Assembly (NCBI GenBank): GCA_021775715.1
Contig: JAJFHI010000121.1
Coordinates: 1 to 11,179, forward strand
Direction: 5' to 3'
Source of the DNA: Hyphomicrobiaceae bacterium
GTDB lineage: Bacteria > Pseudomonadota > Alphaproteobacteria > Rhizobiales > Hyphomicrobiaceae
Length of the DNA: 11,179 nucleotides
In this document: positions 1 through 6,085 of the stretch, in pieces
Numbering within the stretch: the first letter of the stretch is position 1
How the letters are laid out: each line of letters starts with the position of its first letter
Program-made: the position numbers and the translations under genes
Notes under the pieces: model-generated
Databases searched by the model: none
The model's input: the letters and a program-made list of their open reading frames with translations, nothing else
Told to the model about the DNA's origin: nothing

Positions 1-152
1 CCCCAGGCCTCGGTGGTGTGTAGAACGGCTGTGCCACTGATGGACATCAGTGCAACGGCCGCGGTAGTGCCTGCCAAAAACTGGCGACGGTCAACGCTTT
101 TCTGTCCGCCGGTCGTCGCCTTGGCAGAGCCATCCATTTTCGGATGTGCCAT
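1..152 (-). CDS. Twin-arginine signal protein, 5' end only
   Basis: Only the first 50 or so residues are in the window; the gene continues past the left edge. The start is the ATG at 152, chosen because an excellent Shine-Dalgarno (AAGGAGG) lies 8 bases upstream. The N-terminus carries a Tat export signal: a polar stretch, then SVDRRQFL at about residues 19-26 with the twin arginines, followed by a small-residue hydrophobic segment (AGTTAAVALMSISGTAVL). The protein should therefore be exported folded to the periplasm, perhaps with a cofactor or as partner of a cofactor-bearing enzyme. The sequence after the signal (HTTEAWG) vaguely recalls the small Tat-signal subunits encoded beside GMC-type dehydrogenases (gluconate 2-dehydrogenase subunit 3 type), but that is from memory and weak. 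The Tat signal is seen; the family is a guess. Confidence 0.75.
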   Translation of the reverse strand, partial: MAHPKMDGSAKATTGGQKSVDRRQFLAGTTAAVALMSISGTAVLHTTEAW

Positions 153-203
153 CGGTGTTTCCTCCTTCGTAAAGTCGCTTCTTCTTTCTCTTTATGTGGT
201 GCC

Positions 204-239
204 GACAGCCCGTTGGCTCTTCGTGGCTCTCAAGCTGTC
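204..239. repeat. Imperfect dyad between the glyoxalase and Tat-protein genes
   Basis: GACAGC (204-209) and GCTGTC (234-239) form inverted arms around a 24-base interior, which itself contains the heptamer TGGCTCT twice, ten bases apart (214-220 and 224-230). It lies in the 121-bp gap after the glyoxalase stop. There is no T-run, so it is not a convincing terminator; it could be a leader structure for the Tat-protein gene or chance. Confidence 0.25.
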
Positions 240-273
240 GTCACGTACACTCCGCTTTTCGGCTTTGGTCTCG

Positions 274-669
274 CTATTTGAAGCGGCCGTGTTTCTGTAA
301 GACCTCGATGGCGTAGCCGTCCGGGTCATCAATAAAAAAGAACTTTGCGAGAAGGGTACCGTCACGGTGGAATTCCTTCACGTCTTTGGGGGTGAAACCC
401 GCCGCTTTAAAGCGCGCGTGCTCTGCATCAACATCGCCGACGACGACAGCAAAGTGACCATAGGCGTCACCGTGATCGTAAGGCTCTGTTCGGCCCTTGT
501 TGACAGTCAGCTCAACTTCAAATGGAGCTTCATCATTGCTCATGTAAACGAGCGTAAAGTCGTCAAAGTCGAGACGGTCTGCGATGTCGAGACCGAACGC
601 GCGTTTGTAAAAATCGACGGATTTTTCTTCGTTGAGCACACGGATCATTGTGTGTATGGCCTTCGCCAT
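274..669 (-). CDS. gloA: Glyoxalase I-like VOC-family metalloenzyme (lactoylglutathione lyase)
   Basis: A 131-residue protein of the vicinal oxygen chelate fold. Glyoxalase I converts the hemithioacetal of methylglyoxal and glutathione into S-lactoylglutathione in the cytoplasm. Two beta-alpha-beta-beta-beta modules are visible, about 5-60 and 70-125. All four metal ligands of the bacterial Ni/Co-type enzyme can be placed: H6 (IHTMIRV), E53 (FEVELTVN), H72 (AYGHFAV) and E122 (DPDGYAIEVLQ), close to H5, E56, H74 and E122 of the 135-residue E. coli GloA. The start at 669 is preferred over an in-frame ATG 12 codons upstream because AAAGGAGA lies 8 bases before it and the family starts there. It reads in the same direction as the Tat protein but is separated by 121 bp, so a shared operon is uncertain. 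Another VOC activity, such as resistance or dioxygenase, is possible but the ligand set favours glyoxalase I. Confidence 0.8.
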   Translation of the reverse strand: MAKAIHTMIRVLNEEKSVDFYKRAFGLDIADRLDFDDFTLVYMSNDEAPFEVELTVNKGRTEPYDHGDAYGHFAVVVGDVDAEHARFKAAGFTPKDVKEFHRDGTLLAKFFFIDDPDGYAIEVLQKHGRFK

Positions 670-1053
670 GAATTCGCTCTCCTTTAGGTCCTGTCGGTTT
701 GCCAATGTCGGCGGCGATCGGTCATTGTGACACCGCCCATTGCACCTGGCAGTTTAGCCCCTTGACAGTGTTCATGGCCAGATGTGTTGGCGAAATCATT
801 GCGTAAAATGCACGTTTGTGGAGGGTCGCAAGATCGTGCCGCAGTTTGTCCGGCGCAAAAAATCGGTCGATGGCGTTAATCTCAGCGTTGCCAAAATTGC
901 GAACAGGCGCCCGGTTGCGCATTCTGGTCTCGTCCCCTGCGTGAATTATGCCTGCTGAGCGTAACTTGGATGGTATGCAACGAAGGTAGTATTCAGCTAC
1001 TACACGTCATCTGTTTTTTCCTGAGTCTGTCAGGACATGTTGGCGTGGATACT
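670..1053. other. 384-bp stretch without a supported gene
   Basis: This gap lies between the glyoxalase start and the ribbon-helix-helix stop. A 66-codon minus-strand frame (922 to 722) exists but has no good ribosome binding site and no recognisable family. A perfect 6-bp inverted repeat, TCCTGA/TCAGGA, lies at 1019-1035 with six T just to its left on the plus strand. For minus-strand transcripts the hairpin is followed by A rather than T, so it does not act as a standard terminator of the gene to its right. The stretch next to the glyoxalase (670-760) presumably holds its promoter, but I see no strong -35/-10 pair. I see nothing else in it. Confidence 0.5.
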
Positions 1054-1395
1054 CTAAGCGTCCACCTGCTCGCGCGACTGTCCAAATGCCTTTGCGGCGG
1101 CAGCTTGCAGATCCCGCGTCGCGTCGGCGTCGTGCTGGACCTGTGCCACATACTTCAGGCAACTGCAGCGCAACAAAGATGCAAAGTTTCGGCACTCGCC
1201 GTGGATCTCGAGCACTTCGGAATGGAGCTTTGCTAGGAACTTCGCAACACTTACATTTTGCGTTGCAGCAATCTCGTCAAGGATTGCCCAGTACGCGCGC
1301 TCGAGCCGGATTGATGTGGAGTGGCCGGCAAGACGAACCGAACGCGTTTCGTTTTCGTAGTCGGCGGTCGCCTGGCCAGCAAAAATACGACACAT
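1054..1395 (-). CDS. Ribbon-helix-helix domain protein (RHH_4 type)
   Basis: A 113-residue protein. Residues 17-63 (TRSVRLAGHSTSIRLERAYW onward) match the pattern of the alphaproteobacterial RHH_4 domain: a short basic strand (SVRLAGHSTSIRLE) followed by two helices with the NVSVAKFLAKLH stretch between and in the second. Such proteins are presumed dimeric DNA binders in which the strand enters the major groove; the targets are not known. Residues 64-83 (the FASLLRCSCLKYV part) are also typical of the family; the alanine-rich basic C-terminus from about 88 is not. The start at 1395 has AAGGGAACGG about 10 bases upstream. It could be a free-standing regulator. It lies between, and in line with, the glyoxalase and TPP-enzyme genes, but with gaps of 139 bp or more on both sides. 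Family assignment is by motif memory. Confidence 0.75.
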   Translation of the reverse strand: MCRIFAGQATADYENETRSVRLAGHSTSIRLERAYWAILDEIAATQNVSVAKFLAKLHSEVLEIHGECRNFASLLRCSCLKYVAQVQHDADATRDLQAAAAKAFGQSREQVDA

Positions 1396-1534
1396 AGCGG
1401 ATTCCGTTCCCTTTTTGACCTGCGAAGCGATAAGCCCGCGGCATTTTTATTTTGTGAAACAGTCTACGCCTGAGATGCGCGAGCGAACAAGTCAAATGAC
1501 GTGGAGGTTAACTGTCTAAGATACAGATAGGTCT

Positions 1535-3079
1535 TCAGCATATGACCGCCTCGATCAAAAATGGTCCGTCGTTGGCGAGCGACGCACGGAAGACATTGTT
1601 AAAGTCCTCAGCTGTGGTTACGCGCCGGGCATCGACCCCCATGCCGTTTGCCAGATGGACCCAATCCAGGTTTGGACGACCAAGGTCCATCATATCAGAT
1701 GCGTTTCGGCCCGGATTATTGAAGCCCAGATTTGCCAGCTCCTGCCGCAATATCGCATACGCATTGTTAGCGTAGATGACGGTCGTGACATTGAGCTTTT
1801 CGCGTGCTTGGGTCCAAAGCCCCTGCGGGGTATACATCGCACTGCCGTCGGCTTGCAGGCAGATCACACGGCGGTTTGGACAGGCAACAGCAGCGCCTGT
1901 GGCAAGCGGTATGCCGATGCCGATTGCACCGCCCGTCAGCTGCAACCAATCGTGAGGTGCCGCGTTACGCGTTAAGGAGAAAAGATTGCGGCCTGAAGTC
2001 AGGCTCTCATCCGCGACAATGGCACCGTCGGGTAGCAGTGCACCGACCGACAGAGCGATCGCGTCGGGTGTAAGGTCACCTGTGGCGGGTGTTGGCATTG
2101 GTTGCGGATCGTCAGGCGCCGTTGATGTGTCTGCAAATGCGTTGGCAACGGCTTCAAGGGCGGCGACAACATTCTCATTTGCATCTGCAAGAACGGTGAG
2201 TTCGCAATCTTCTGAGACAAGTGAACTTGGTTGCCCAGGATAGGCAAAGAATGCGACCGGCAAGTCCGCTCCGACAAGAATAATATGTTTGTATTGCGCC
2301 AGTGCGGATAAAGCCTTGTCGATTGGATAGGGAATTGGTGTGATATGCGGGAGATGCTTGCCGCGTGACACGCGCGCGTTGAAAACCTGCCCAAGTAAAT
2401 GCGCGCTGGTCGCCTTGGCGACCTTATCTGCATGGCGTAAACCGGGCTCAAGCGTTGCTGCTCCGGCCAACACAAGAGCGGTTGGTTCTCCCGTCTTCAG
2501 GATTGAGATAATGCGATCTATTGTTTTGTCTGGCACTGGATTGGGCGCGGCGGCTGGTGCAATTTCCCTCACACTTGCCCCGTCCGTCCAGGCTACATCG
2601 GCAGGCACGACAAGTGTTGCAACTTGCCCGGGCCATGAGTTGGCGGCTTCGATGGTAAGTGCTGTATCATTGCCGACGGTGGGCGCTGAACGTGCTGTTC
2701 TTACCCAGTTTGAAAACGGTTGTGCTACCGCTTCTACGTCGGCAGTCAAAGGCGCATTGAACGCTTTGTGGTAGGTGGCATGATCGCCGACGATGTTGAC
2801 GATAGGTGATTTGGCGCGTTTAGCGTTGTGCAAGTTGGCCAACCCGTTTGCCAGACCAGGCCCACAATGCAGCAACGTCGCCGCCGGCTTTTCTGCCATG
2901 CGCGCATACCCATCGGCAGCGCCCGTTACGACGCCTTCAAACAACCCAAGGACGCAGTGCATTCCGGGTGTCCGATCGAGCGCCGCGACAAGTGCCATCT
3001 CAGATGTCCCGGGATTGGCAAAGCAGACGTCGATGCCGCTCAACATTAAAGTTTTAACGACACTGTCGGCACCGTTCAT
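1535..3079 (-). CDS. Thiamine diphosphate-dependent decarboxylase/carboligase, acetolactate synthase-like
   Basis: A 514-residue enzyme of the TPP superfamily (COG0028 type). The N-terminal pyrimidine-binding domain shows ANPGTSE (21-27), the catalytic glutamate E48 in GLFEGVVTGAADGYARM, and LHCGPGLANGL (70-80). A central domain follows, about 185-320, then the pyrophosphate domain about 335-514 with GGAIGIGIPLATGAA (383-397) and the Mg/TPP motif ADGS (410-413), spaced 27 residues from N438-N439. The motif usually begins GDG; here Gly is Ala. His71 aligns by eye with the active-site His70 of benzoylformate decarboxylase, unlike the Ser-Gly-Pro-Gly of true acetolactate synthases, and there is no small regulatory subunit gene nearby. 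I infer a 2-oxoacid decarboxylase or carboligase of unknown substrate rather than branched-chain amino acid synthesis. The start at 3079 has AAAGGAGA 7 bases upstream; an ATG 25 codons earlier lacks support and would add a spurious hydrophobic stretch. Confidence 0.85.
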   Translation of the reverse strand: MNGADSVVKTLMLSGIDVCFANPGTSEMALVAALDRTPGMHCVLGLFEGVVTGAADGYARMAEKPAATLLHCGPGLANGLANLHNAKRAKSPIVNIVGDHATYHKAFNAPLTADVEAVAQPFSNWVRTARSAPTVGNDTALTIEAANSWPGQVATLVVPADVAWTDGASVREIAPAAAPNPVPDKTIDRIISILKTGEPTALVLAGAATLEPGLRHADKVAKATSAHLLGQVFNARVSRGKHLPHITPIPYPIDKALSALAQYKHIILVGADLPVAFFAYPGQPSSLVSEDCELTVLADANENVVAALEAVANAFADTSTAPDDPQPMPTPATGDLTPDAIALSVGALLPDGAIVADESLTSGRNLFSLTRNAAPHDWLQLTGGAIGIGIPLATGAAVACPNRRVICLQADGSAMYTPQGLWTQAREKLNVTTVIYANNAYAILRQELANLGFNNPGRNASDMMDLGRPNLDWVHLANGMGVDARRVTTAEDFNNVFRASLANDGPFLIEAVIC

Positions 3080-3112
3080 GCGCTTATCTCCTTTTGCAAC
3101 CAACTGCCTAAC

Positions 3113-3128
3113 TGTGACTAAGATCAAG
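3113..3128. promoter_or_regulatory. Candidate Crp/Fnr-like site before the TPP-enzyme gene
   Basis: TGTGA, six bases, TCAAG: 8 of 10 bases of the TGTGA-N6-TCACA Crp consensus. It lies 34 bp upstream of the TPP-enzyme start and about 12 bases downstream (in the minus direction) of a TATACT -10-like hexamer at 3146-3141. At that place a bound regulator would repress rather than activate. A Crp/Fnr-family gene is present in this window, which is why the site was noted. A match this good can occur by chance. Confidence 0.25.
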
Positions 3129-3163
3129 GTTGTGAGAGAAAGTATAGCCCACAAAACTTCGTC

Positions 3164-3184
3164 ATTCCCGGCTTGACCGAGAAT
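3164..3184. repeat. Short hairpin resembling a dispersed intergenic repeat
   Basis: ATTCCCGG (3164-3171) and CCGAGAAT (3177-3184) form a stem with 7 of 8 bases paired around a 5-base loop, flanked by GTC on the left and CCA on the right. The phrase GTCATTCCCGG ... GAATCCA is familiar from small palindromic repeats scattered between genes in alphaproteobacteria. Only one copy is in the window, so the repeat status is from memory. There is no T-run for a terminator. Confidence 0.35.
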
Positions 3185-3534
3185 CCAAGTGAGTTTCAGC
3201 GGATTGGTGGGTGGCGGTTTCTATAGATGGTTCAGGGTGCGGTGAGAAGTTTGTTTTGCCTCGCGGCTATTCCTCGCTGTCGCTCGGGCCTCCGATGGGT
3301 CGCTGCAACGCAGCGGGTCGTTGGTTATTTCGCTGCGGTTTTTCGCCTTCGCTGATAGCCGCTCAGGCGAACCGAGTTTTTGTGCTCCCCGGCCTGTAGC
3401 ATAAACGTTGTCCTTGAACAGTTTGTCCGGAACACACATGCGTGGATGCCTGCAACCTGCCGAGTGAATACCGCAGTTGCCGTATCGCGAGACCGCTGTT
3501 GCTGCTTGCTCGAACTCCGCACATGGCGCCCGGG
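3185..3534. other. 350-bp stretch without a supported gene
   Basis: Open frames cross it on both strands but none has a start with a ribosome binding site or a recognisable family. Between about 3255 and 3380 the sequence is rich in short GCGA/TCGC words (for example TCGCTGTCGCTCGG and CGCTGCAACGCAGCG), giving a low-complexity look and many small overlapping hairpins. It may be degenerate repeat material related to the tandem array that follows. Confidence 0.4.
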
Positions 3535-3742
3535 TGCGATGATGCGAGCGCCAAGCGAGTGTCTGAATCGTTCCCGGCCCCGTGCGGAGCCCGACCGAAG
3601 GGAGGAACAGCGTGAGCACAGAACTACTTTTGCGATGATGCGAGCGCCAAGCGAGTGTCTGAATCGTTCCTGGCCCCGTGCGGAGCACGACCGAAGGGAG
3701 GAACAGCGTGAGCACAGAACTACTTTTGCGATGATGCGAGCG
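3535..3742. repeat. 96-bp tandem repeat, about 2.2 copies
   Basis: The unit beginning TGCGATGATGCGAGCG starts at 3535, 3631 and 3727. Copies one and two are full length and differ at only two positions (CCCGG versus CCTGG; GAGCCCG versus GAGCACG). The third copy is cut off after 16 bases and leads into GAGATTTAAG. Because 96 is a multiple of three, frames stay open through the array and give long but meaningless ORFs on both strands. Near identity points to recent duplication. The array ends 80 bp from the 3' end of the split tRNA-Thr gene, a typical place for accessory DNA, but no integrase or second attachment sequence is visible. Confidence 0.9.
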
Positions 3743-3821
3743 GAGATTTAAGTGCCACTGCCGGTTCGTGTTTTCACGGGCAAACGCTGGAACGATCGCA
3801 CGGCACGAGCGCCCAAAAAAC

Positions 3822-4149
3822 TGGTGCTGCCGGAGAGATTCGAACTCTCGGCCTCTCCATTCATCACACTGACACTTTCGTGCCCGTCCACACAGCGGCG
3901 GCGTTTGTGCGCTGGACCATCCCTTCATCATAGATCCAAGACGACACCTGGTCGTCTCGATCCTTAGATGCCACCCGTCTGGCCTCTACACCTTCCCGGT
4001 TTGCACTGGGCTTGGCTCGGGATTGCCGTCGGCGCCAAATTGGATTGGTCCGGACGGTTTCCCCGAATTTGGGTGGTGTTGCCCCGACCGTTTCCGACCG
4101 GGCTGGCAAAATCTACCAATGGAGTGCTCTACCCCTGAGCTACGGCAGC
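3822..4149 (-). tRNA. tRNA-Thr(GGU), interrupted by a group I intron
   Basis: The 5' exon (4149 to 4115) reads acceptor strand GCTGCCG, TA, D-arm GCTC-AGGGGTA-GAGC, A26, anticodon strand CTCCA, then TTGGT, so the anticodon is GGU (4117-4115). The 3' exon (3861 to 3822) reads AA, TGGAG, variable loop AGGCC, T-arm GAGAG-TTCGAAT-CTCTC, acceptor CGGCAGC, discriminator A and an encoded CCA. All four stems pair perfectly once the 253 bases between T36 and A37 are removed, giving a loop TTGGTAA and a 75-base tRNA. G1-C72, C2-G71, G35 and U36 are the known threonine identity elements. Six T follow one base after the CCA (3820-3815). Bacterial tRNA searches that do not allow introns would probably miss this gene. 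It may be the sole reader of ACC/ACU codons, which cannot be checked here. Confidence 0.93.
3862..4114 (-). ncRNA. Group I self-splicing intron in the tRNA-Thr anticodon loop
   Basis: A 253-nt insertion after U36 that begins AGATTTT and ends in G (3862). Helices placed by eye: P1, exon TTGGT (4119-4115) with guide GCCAG (4107-4103), the splice-site T4115 facing G4107; P2, 8 bp with GAAA loop (4102-4083); P3, CCACCC (4076-4071) with GGGTGG (3976-3971); P4, TCGGG (4066-4062) with CCCGA (4021-4017); P5, CCGTC (4057-4053) with GACGG (4030-4026), joined by GAAA/CAAT; P6, GCC (4016-4014) with GGT (3992-3990); P7, GGCCA (3984-3980) with TGGTC (3919-3915); P8, 3960-3936; P9, GGCAC-GAAA-GTGTC (3884-3871). 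U4108-U4109 can pair with A3861-A3860 as P10. The segment GGCAATCCCGAGCC strongly resembles the Q element of cyanobacterial tRNA introns. No homing endonuclease is encoded. Length and layout fit the small tRNA introns of the IC3 kind; the subgroup is inferred. Confidence 0.9.
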
Positions 4150-4172
4150 TAATTTTTGCAACACAGAACCTA

Positions 4173-4196
4173 AATTGGGCCCCGCGAGGCCCAATT
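4173..4196. repeat. Perfect 9-bp inverted repeat upstream of tRNA-Thr
   Basis: AATTGGGCC (4173-4181) and GGCCCAATT (4188-4196) pair perfectly around a six-base loop. It lies 24 bases before the tRNA 5' end and about 100 bases before the divergent small gene. No T-run follows on either strand. It overlaps the place where a tRNA promoter would be (a weak TTGGGC and TAGGTT pair, 16 bases apart, reading left), so an operator-like role is possible. Confidence 0.5.
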
Positions 4197-4293
4197 GGCG
4201 CGTGATTGCCACAACAGGCCTTCACGAGCTGGCGGGACACTGCCATAAGGCAACCTCAGGGGCAAGGCGTTGATTGGTGTAAGGAGGCGGGCC

Positions 4294-4482
4294 GTGACAT
4301 CGGGTGAGACATCGAACAAAGACAAGGGACAATCCACGGTCCATCCGTCGTCCTCTGCGGCTACAAAACGCCAGGAACGGCTAGAGGCGGAGCTGCGCGC
4401 AAACCTGCAACGGCGCAAGGAACAAAGCCGCAATCGCAAGGCCAAACCAGCGGCTGGCGATGGCGGTGGTGGCGCTGACTGA
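4294..4482 (+). CDS. Small basic protein of unknown function, upstream of murA
   Basis: A 62-residue protein. The GTG at 4294 is chosen because AAGGAGG ends 7 bases before it; in-frame TTG codons further upstream would place that Shine-Dalgarno inside the gene. Residues 1-22 are Ser/Thr-rich and likely disordered. Residues 23-50 (ATKRQERLEAELRANLQRRK onward) form a highly charged predicted helix, and the tail is Gly-rich. No signal peptide or membrane segment is present. I recall short proteins with a RQERL...LRANLxRRK core in other alphaproteobacteria next to murA, but cannot name a family. The charged helix might bind nucleic acid or a partner protein; that is speculation. The strong ribosome binding site makes it a likely real gene. 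Confidence 0.7.
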   Translation: MTSGETSNKDKGQSTVHPSSSAATKRQERLEAELRANLQRRKEQSRNRKAKPAAGDGGGGAD

Positions 4483-4501
4483 GATGCTCGCGCGCCAAGA
4501 C

Positions 4502-4513
4502 GTCACATGTGAC
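4502..4513. promoter_or_regulatory. 12-bp perfect palindrome in the murA upstream region
   Basis: GTCACATGTGAC is a perfect palindrome 124 bp before the murA start, in the 154-bp gap after the small gene. It contains TCACA and TGTGA, but back to back, which is not the spacing of a Crp site. It could be an operator for a dimeric regulator of murA, or chance. I see no strong promoter hexamers around it. Confidence 0.3.
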
Positions 4514-4636
4514 AGCTGACGTGCGGTAGGCCTGCGCACCACCTAGGCATTAAGATATTCGCGGTGCGAATCAGCTCTGGGTAAACCGGACTATGAACTG
4601 GCGCAGACAGCGCCCTGCAAGGCAACGGAATAGACT

Positions 4637-5935
4637 ATGGACCTCATCAAAGTCGTTGGTGGCAACCAGCTAAATGGCGTGATTCCGATCTCGGGCGCAA
4701 AGAACGCAGCGCTGCCGTTGATGATCGCCAGCTTGCTGACGGACGAGGGGTTAACGTTGAAAAACGTGCCGAACCTCGCCGACGTCAACATGCTGACGCG
4801 GATCCTGCGCAATCACGGTTGCGATCTGGCGGTTGATGGCAAACGTGCCGGTCGCGGTCCTATGCAGCTTGGCGACACGTTCCATCTGACGGCGCGTGAA
4901 ATTGTCGACACGACGGCGCCCTATGACATGGTCTCGCGTATGCGGGCCAGCTTCTGGGTTCTTGGGCCGTTGCTTGCGCGAATGGGGACAGCGCGTGTTT
5001 CGCTGCCGGGTGGTTGTGCGATTGGAACGCGTCCGGTGGACCTGCACCTGAACGGTTTGAAGGAGTTGGGTGCGGACATCGAGATCGATGCTGGTTATGT
5101 CGTTGCCAATGCGCCGAAGGGCGGATTGGTCGGCGGCCGTGTCGTGTTCCCGAAAGTGTCCGTTGGCGCGACCATCAACGTCCTTTTGGCGGCTGTGCTG
5201 GCCAAGGGCGAGACGGTGATGGAGAATGCCGCCCGCGAACCTGAAGTTGGCGACTTGGCTGACTGTCTTGTAAAAATGGGCGCGAAAATTGATGGCATTG
5301 GCACGTCGACGCTGCACATCCAGGGACGCGATCGTTTGGATGCCGCGATTCATTCCGTGCTGCCTGACCGTATCGAAACCGGTACTTTCGCAATGATTGC
5401 GGCCGCGACCGGAGGCGATGTCACCCTTGAAGGAACACGCTACGACTTTTTGGCCAACGCATTCGATGCCTTGCGCCAAACGGGGGTGACGGTCGAGGAC
5501 AAAGGCGACAGCATCCGCATTACTCGCAATGGTGGCGCAATTGAGCCGGTGTCCCTTGAGACCCAGCCGTTCCCGGGCTTCCCAACAGACTTGCAAGCCC
5601 AGATCATGGCGCTGGTAACGCGGGCGAGCGGCACCAGTGTCATCCGCGAGACGATTTTCGAAAACCGCTTTATGCACGTCCAGGAACTGGCGCGGCTTGG
5701 TGCAGATATTCACCTCCATAGTGATTCCGCCACCGTCAAAGGTGTTGCGACTCTAACGGGCGCACCTGTTATGGCGACAGATCTGAGGGCGTCCGTGTCG
5801 TTGGTGATCGCCGGTCTTATGGCAGAAGGTGAAACAACCATTTCACGGGTTTACCATCTTGACCGTGGTTTCGAGCGCCTGGAAGAAAAGCTGACACGTT
5901 GCGGGGCAGACATTACGCGCGTTTCGCCGGGTTGA
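4637..5935 (+). CDS. murA: UDP-N-acetylglucosamine 1-carboxyvinyltransferase
   Basis: A 432-residue cytoplasmic enzyme that transfers the enolpyruvyl group of phosphoenolpyruvate to UDP-GlcNAc, the first committed step of peptidoglycan synthesis and the target of fosfomycin. The inside-out alpha/beta barrel repeats are recognisable throughout. Key residues: K22 and N23 in SGAKNAALPL; the catalytic, fosfomycin-reactive C127 in LPGGCAIGTRPVDLHLNGL; D318 in FPGFPTDLQAQ; R384 in TDLRASVSLVIAGL. Because Cys rather than Asp occupies the loop position, the enzyme should be fosfomycin-sensitive in principle. Its length is slightly above the 419 residues of E. coli, from a loop around 64-80, as in other alphaproteobacteria. 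The ribosome binding site is modest (GGAA about 9 bases before the ATG). It heads the conserved murA-DUF2948-hisD-UPF0262-phosphatase cluster, though a 150-bp gap follows. Confidence 0.98.
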   Translation: MDLIKVVGGNQLNGVIPISGAKNAALPLMIASLLTDEGLTLKNVPNLADVNMLTRILRNHGCDLAVDGKRAGRGPMQLGDTFHLTAREIVDTTAPYDMVSRMRASFWVLGPLLARMGTARVSLPGGCAIGTRPVDLHLNGLKELGADIEIDAGYVVANAPKGGLVGGRVVFPKVSVGATINVLLAAVLAKGETVMENAAREPEVGDLADCLVKMGAKIDGIGTSTLHIQGRDRLDAAIHSVLPDRIETGTFAMIAAATGGDVTLEGTRYDFLANAFDALRQTGVTVEDKGDSIRITRNGGAIEPVSLETQPFPGFPTDLQAQIMALVTRASGTSVIRETIFENRFMHVQELARLGADIHLHSDSATVKGVATLTGAPVMATDLRASVSLVIAGLMAEGETTISRVYHLDRGFERLEEKLTRCGADITRVSPG

Positions 5936-6085
5936 TCGGCCAACTGTCCGGAGCGGCAAATCGGCCTTGATCGGCCGCTTAGTTGCACGCCAGGCCGCTG
6001 CCCGCTATCACTCCGCCAACTGGCCACTGAGCCGTGGATGCTTAGATTACGTACAACACGTCGCACGTTGAGAATTGGGCACCAA

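Noticed and set aside
722..922. A 66-codon minus-strand frame between the glyoxalase and ribbon-helix-helix genes
   Set aside because: No convincing ribosome binding site and no recognisable family; composition does not look like a protein-coding gene.
1019..1035. TCCTGA/TCAGGA hairpin next to a T6 run, considered as terminator of the ribbon-helix-helix gene
   Set aside because: The T-run is on the wrong side: on the minus-strand transcript the hairpin is followed by A, not U.
1999..2475. A 158-codon minus-strand frame inside the TPP-enzyme gene
   Set aside because: It is an alternative frame of a well-supported gene; composition is unnatural and there is no ribosome site.
3080..3154. Upstream in-frame ATG giving a 25-residue hydrophobic extension to the TPP enzyme
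   Set aside because: The internal ATG at 3079 has AAAGGAGA at ideal spacing and fits the family's usual N-terminus; the extension covers the probable leader.
3221..3931. A 236-codon minus-strand frame running through the tandem repeat, the tRNA 3' exon and the intron
   Set aside because: Its GREFESLRQHQ segment is the familiar false translation of a tRNA 3' end, the 32-residue internal repeat comes from the 96-bp array, and no ribosome site precedes it.
3864..4109. An 81-codon minus-strand frame lying within the intron, possibly an intron-encoded protein
   Set aside because: It coincides with the ribozyme core helices, has no similarity to homing endonucleases and is far too short; the open frame is an accident of the RNA sequence.
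4502..4513. GTCACATGTGAC read as a Crp site
   Set aside because: The half-sites are in the wrong order and have no 6-base spacer; kept only as an unassigned palindrome.
4751..5719. A 322-codon frame antisense to murA
   Set aside because: murA is certain on the other strand; the antisense frame has a His/Arg/Gln-rich shadow composition and no start signal.
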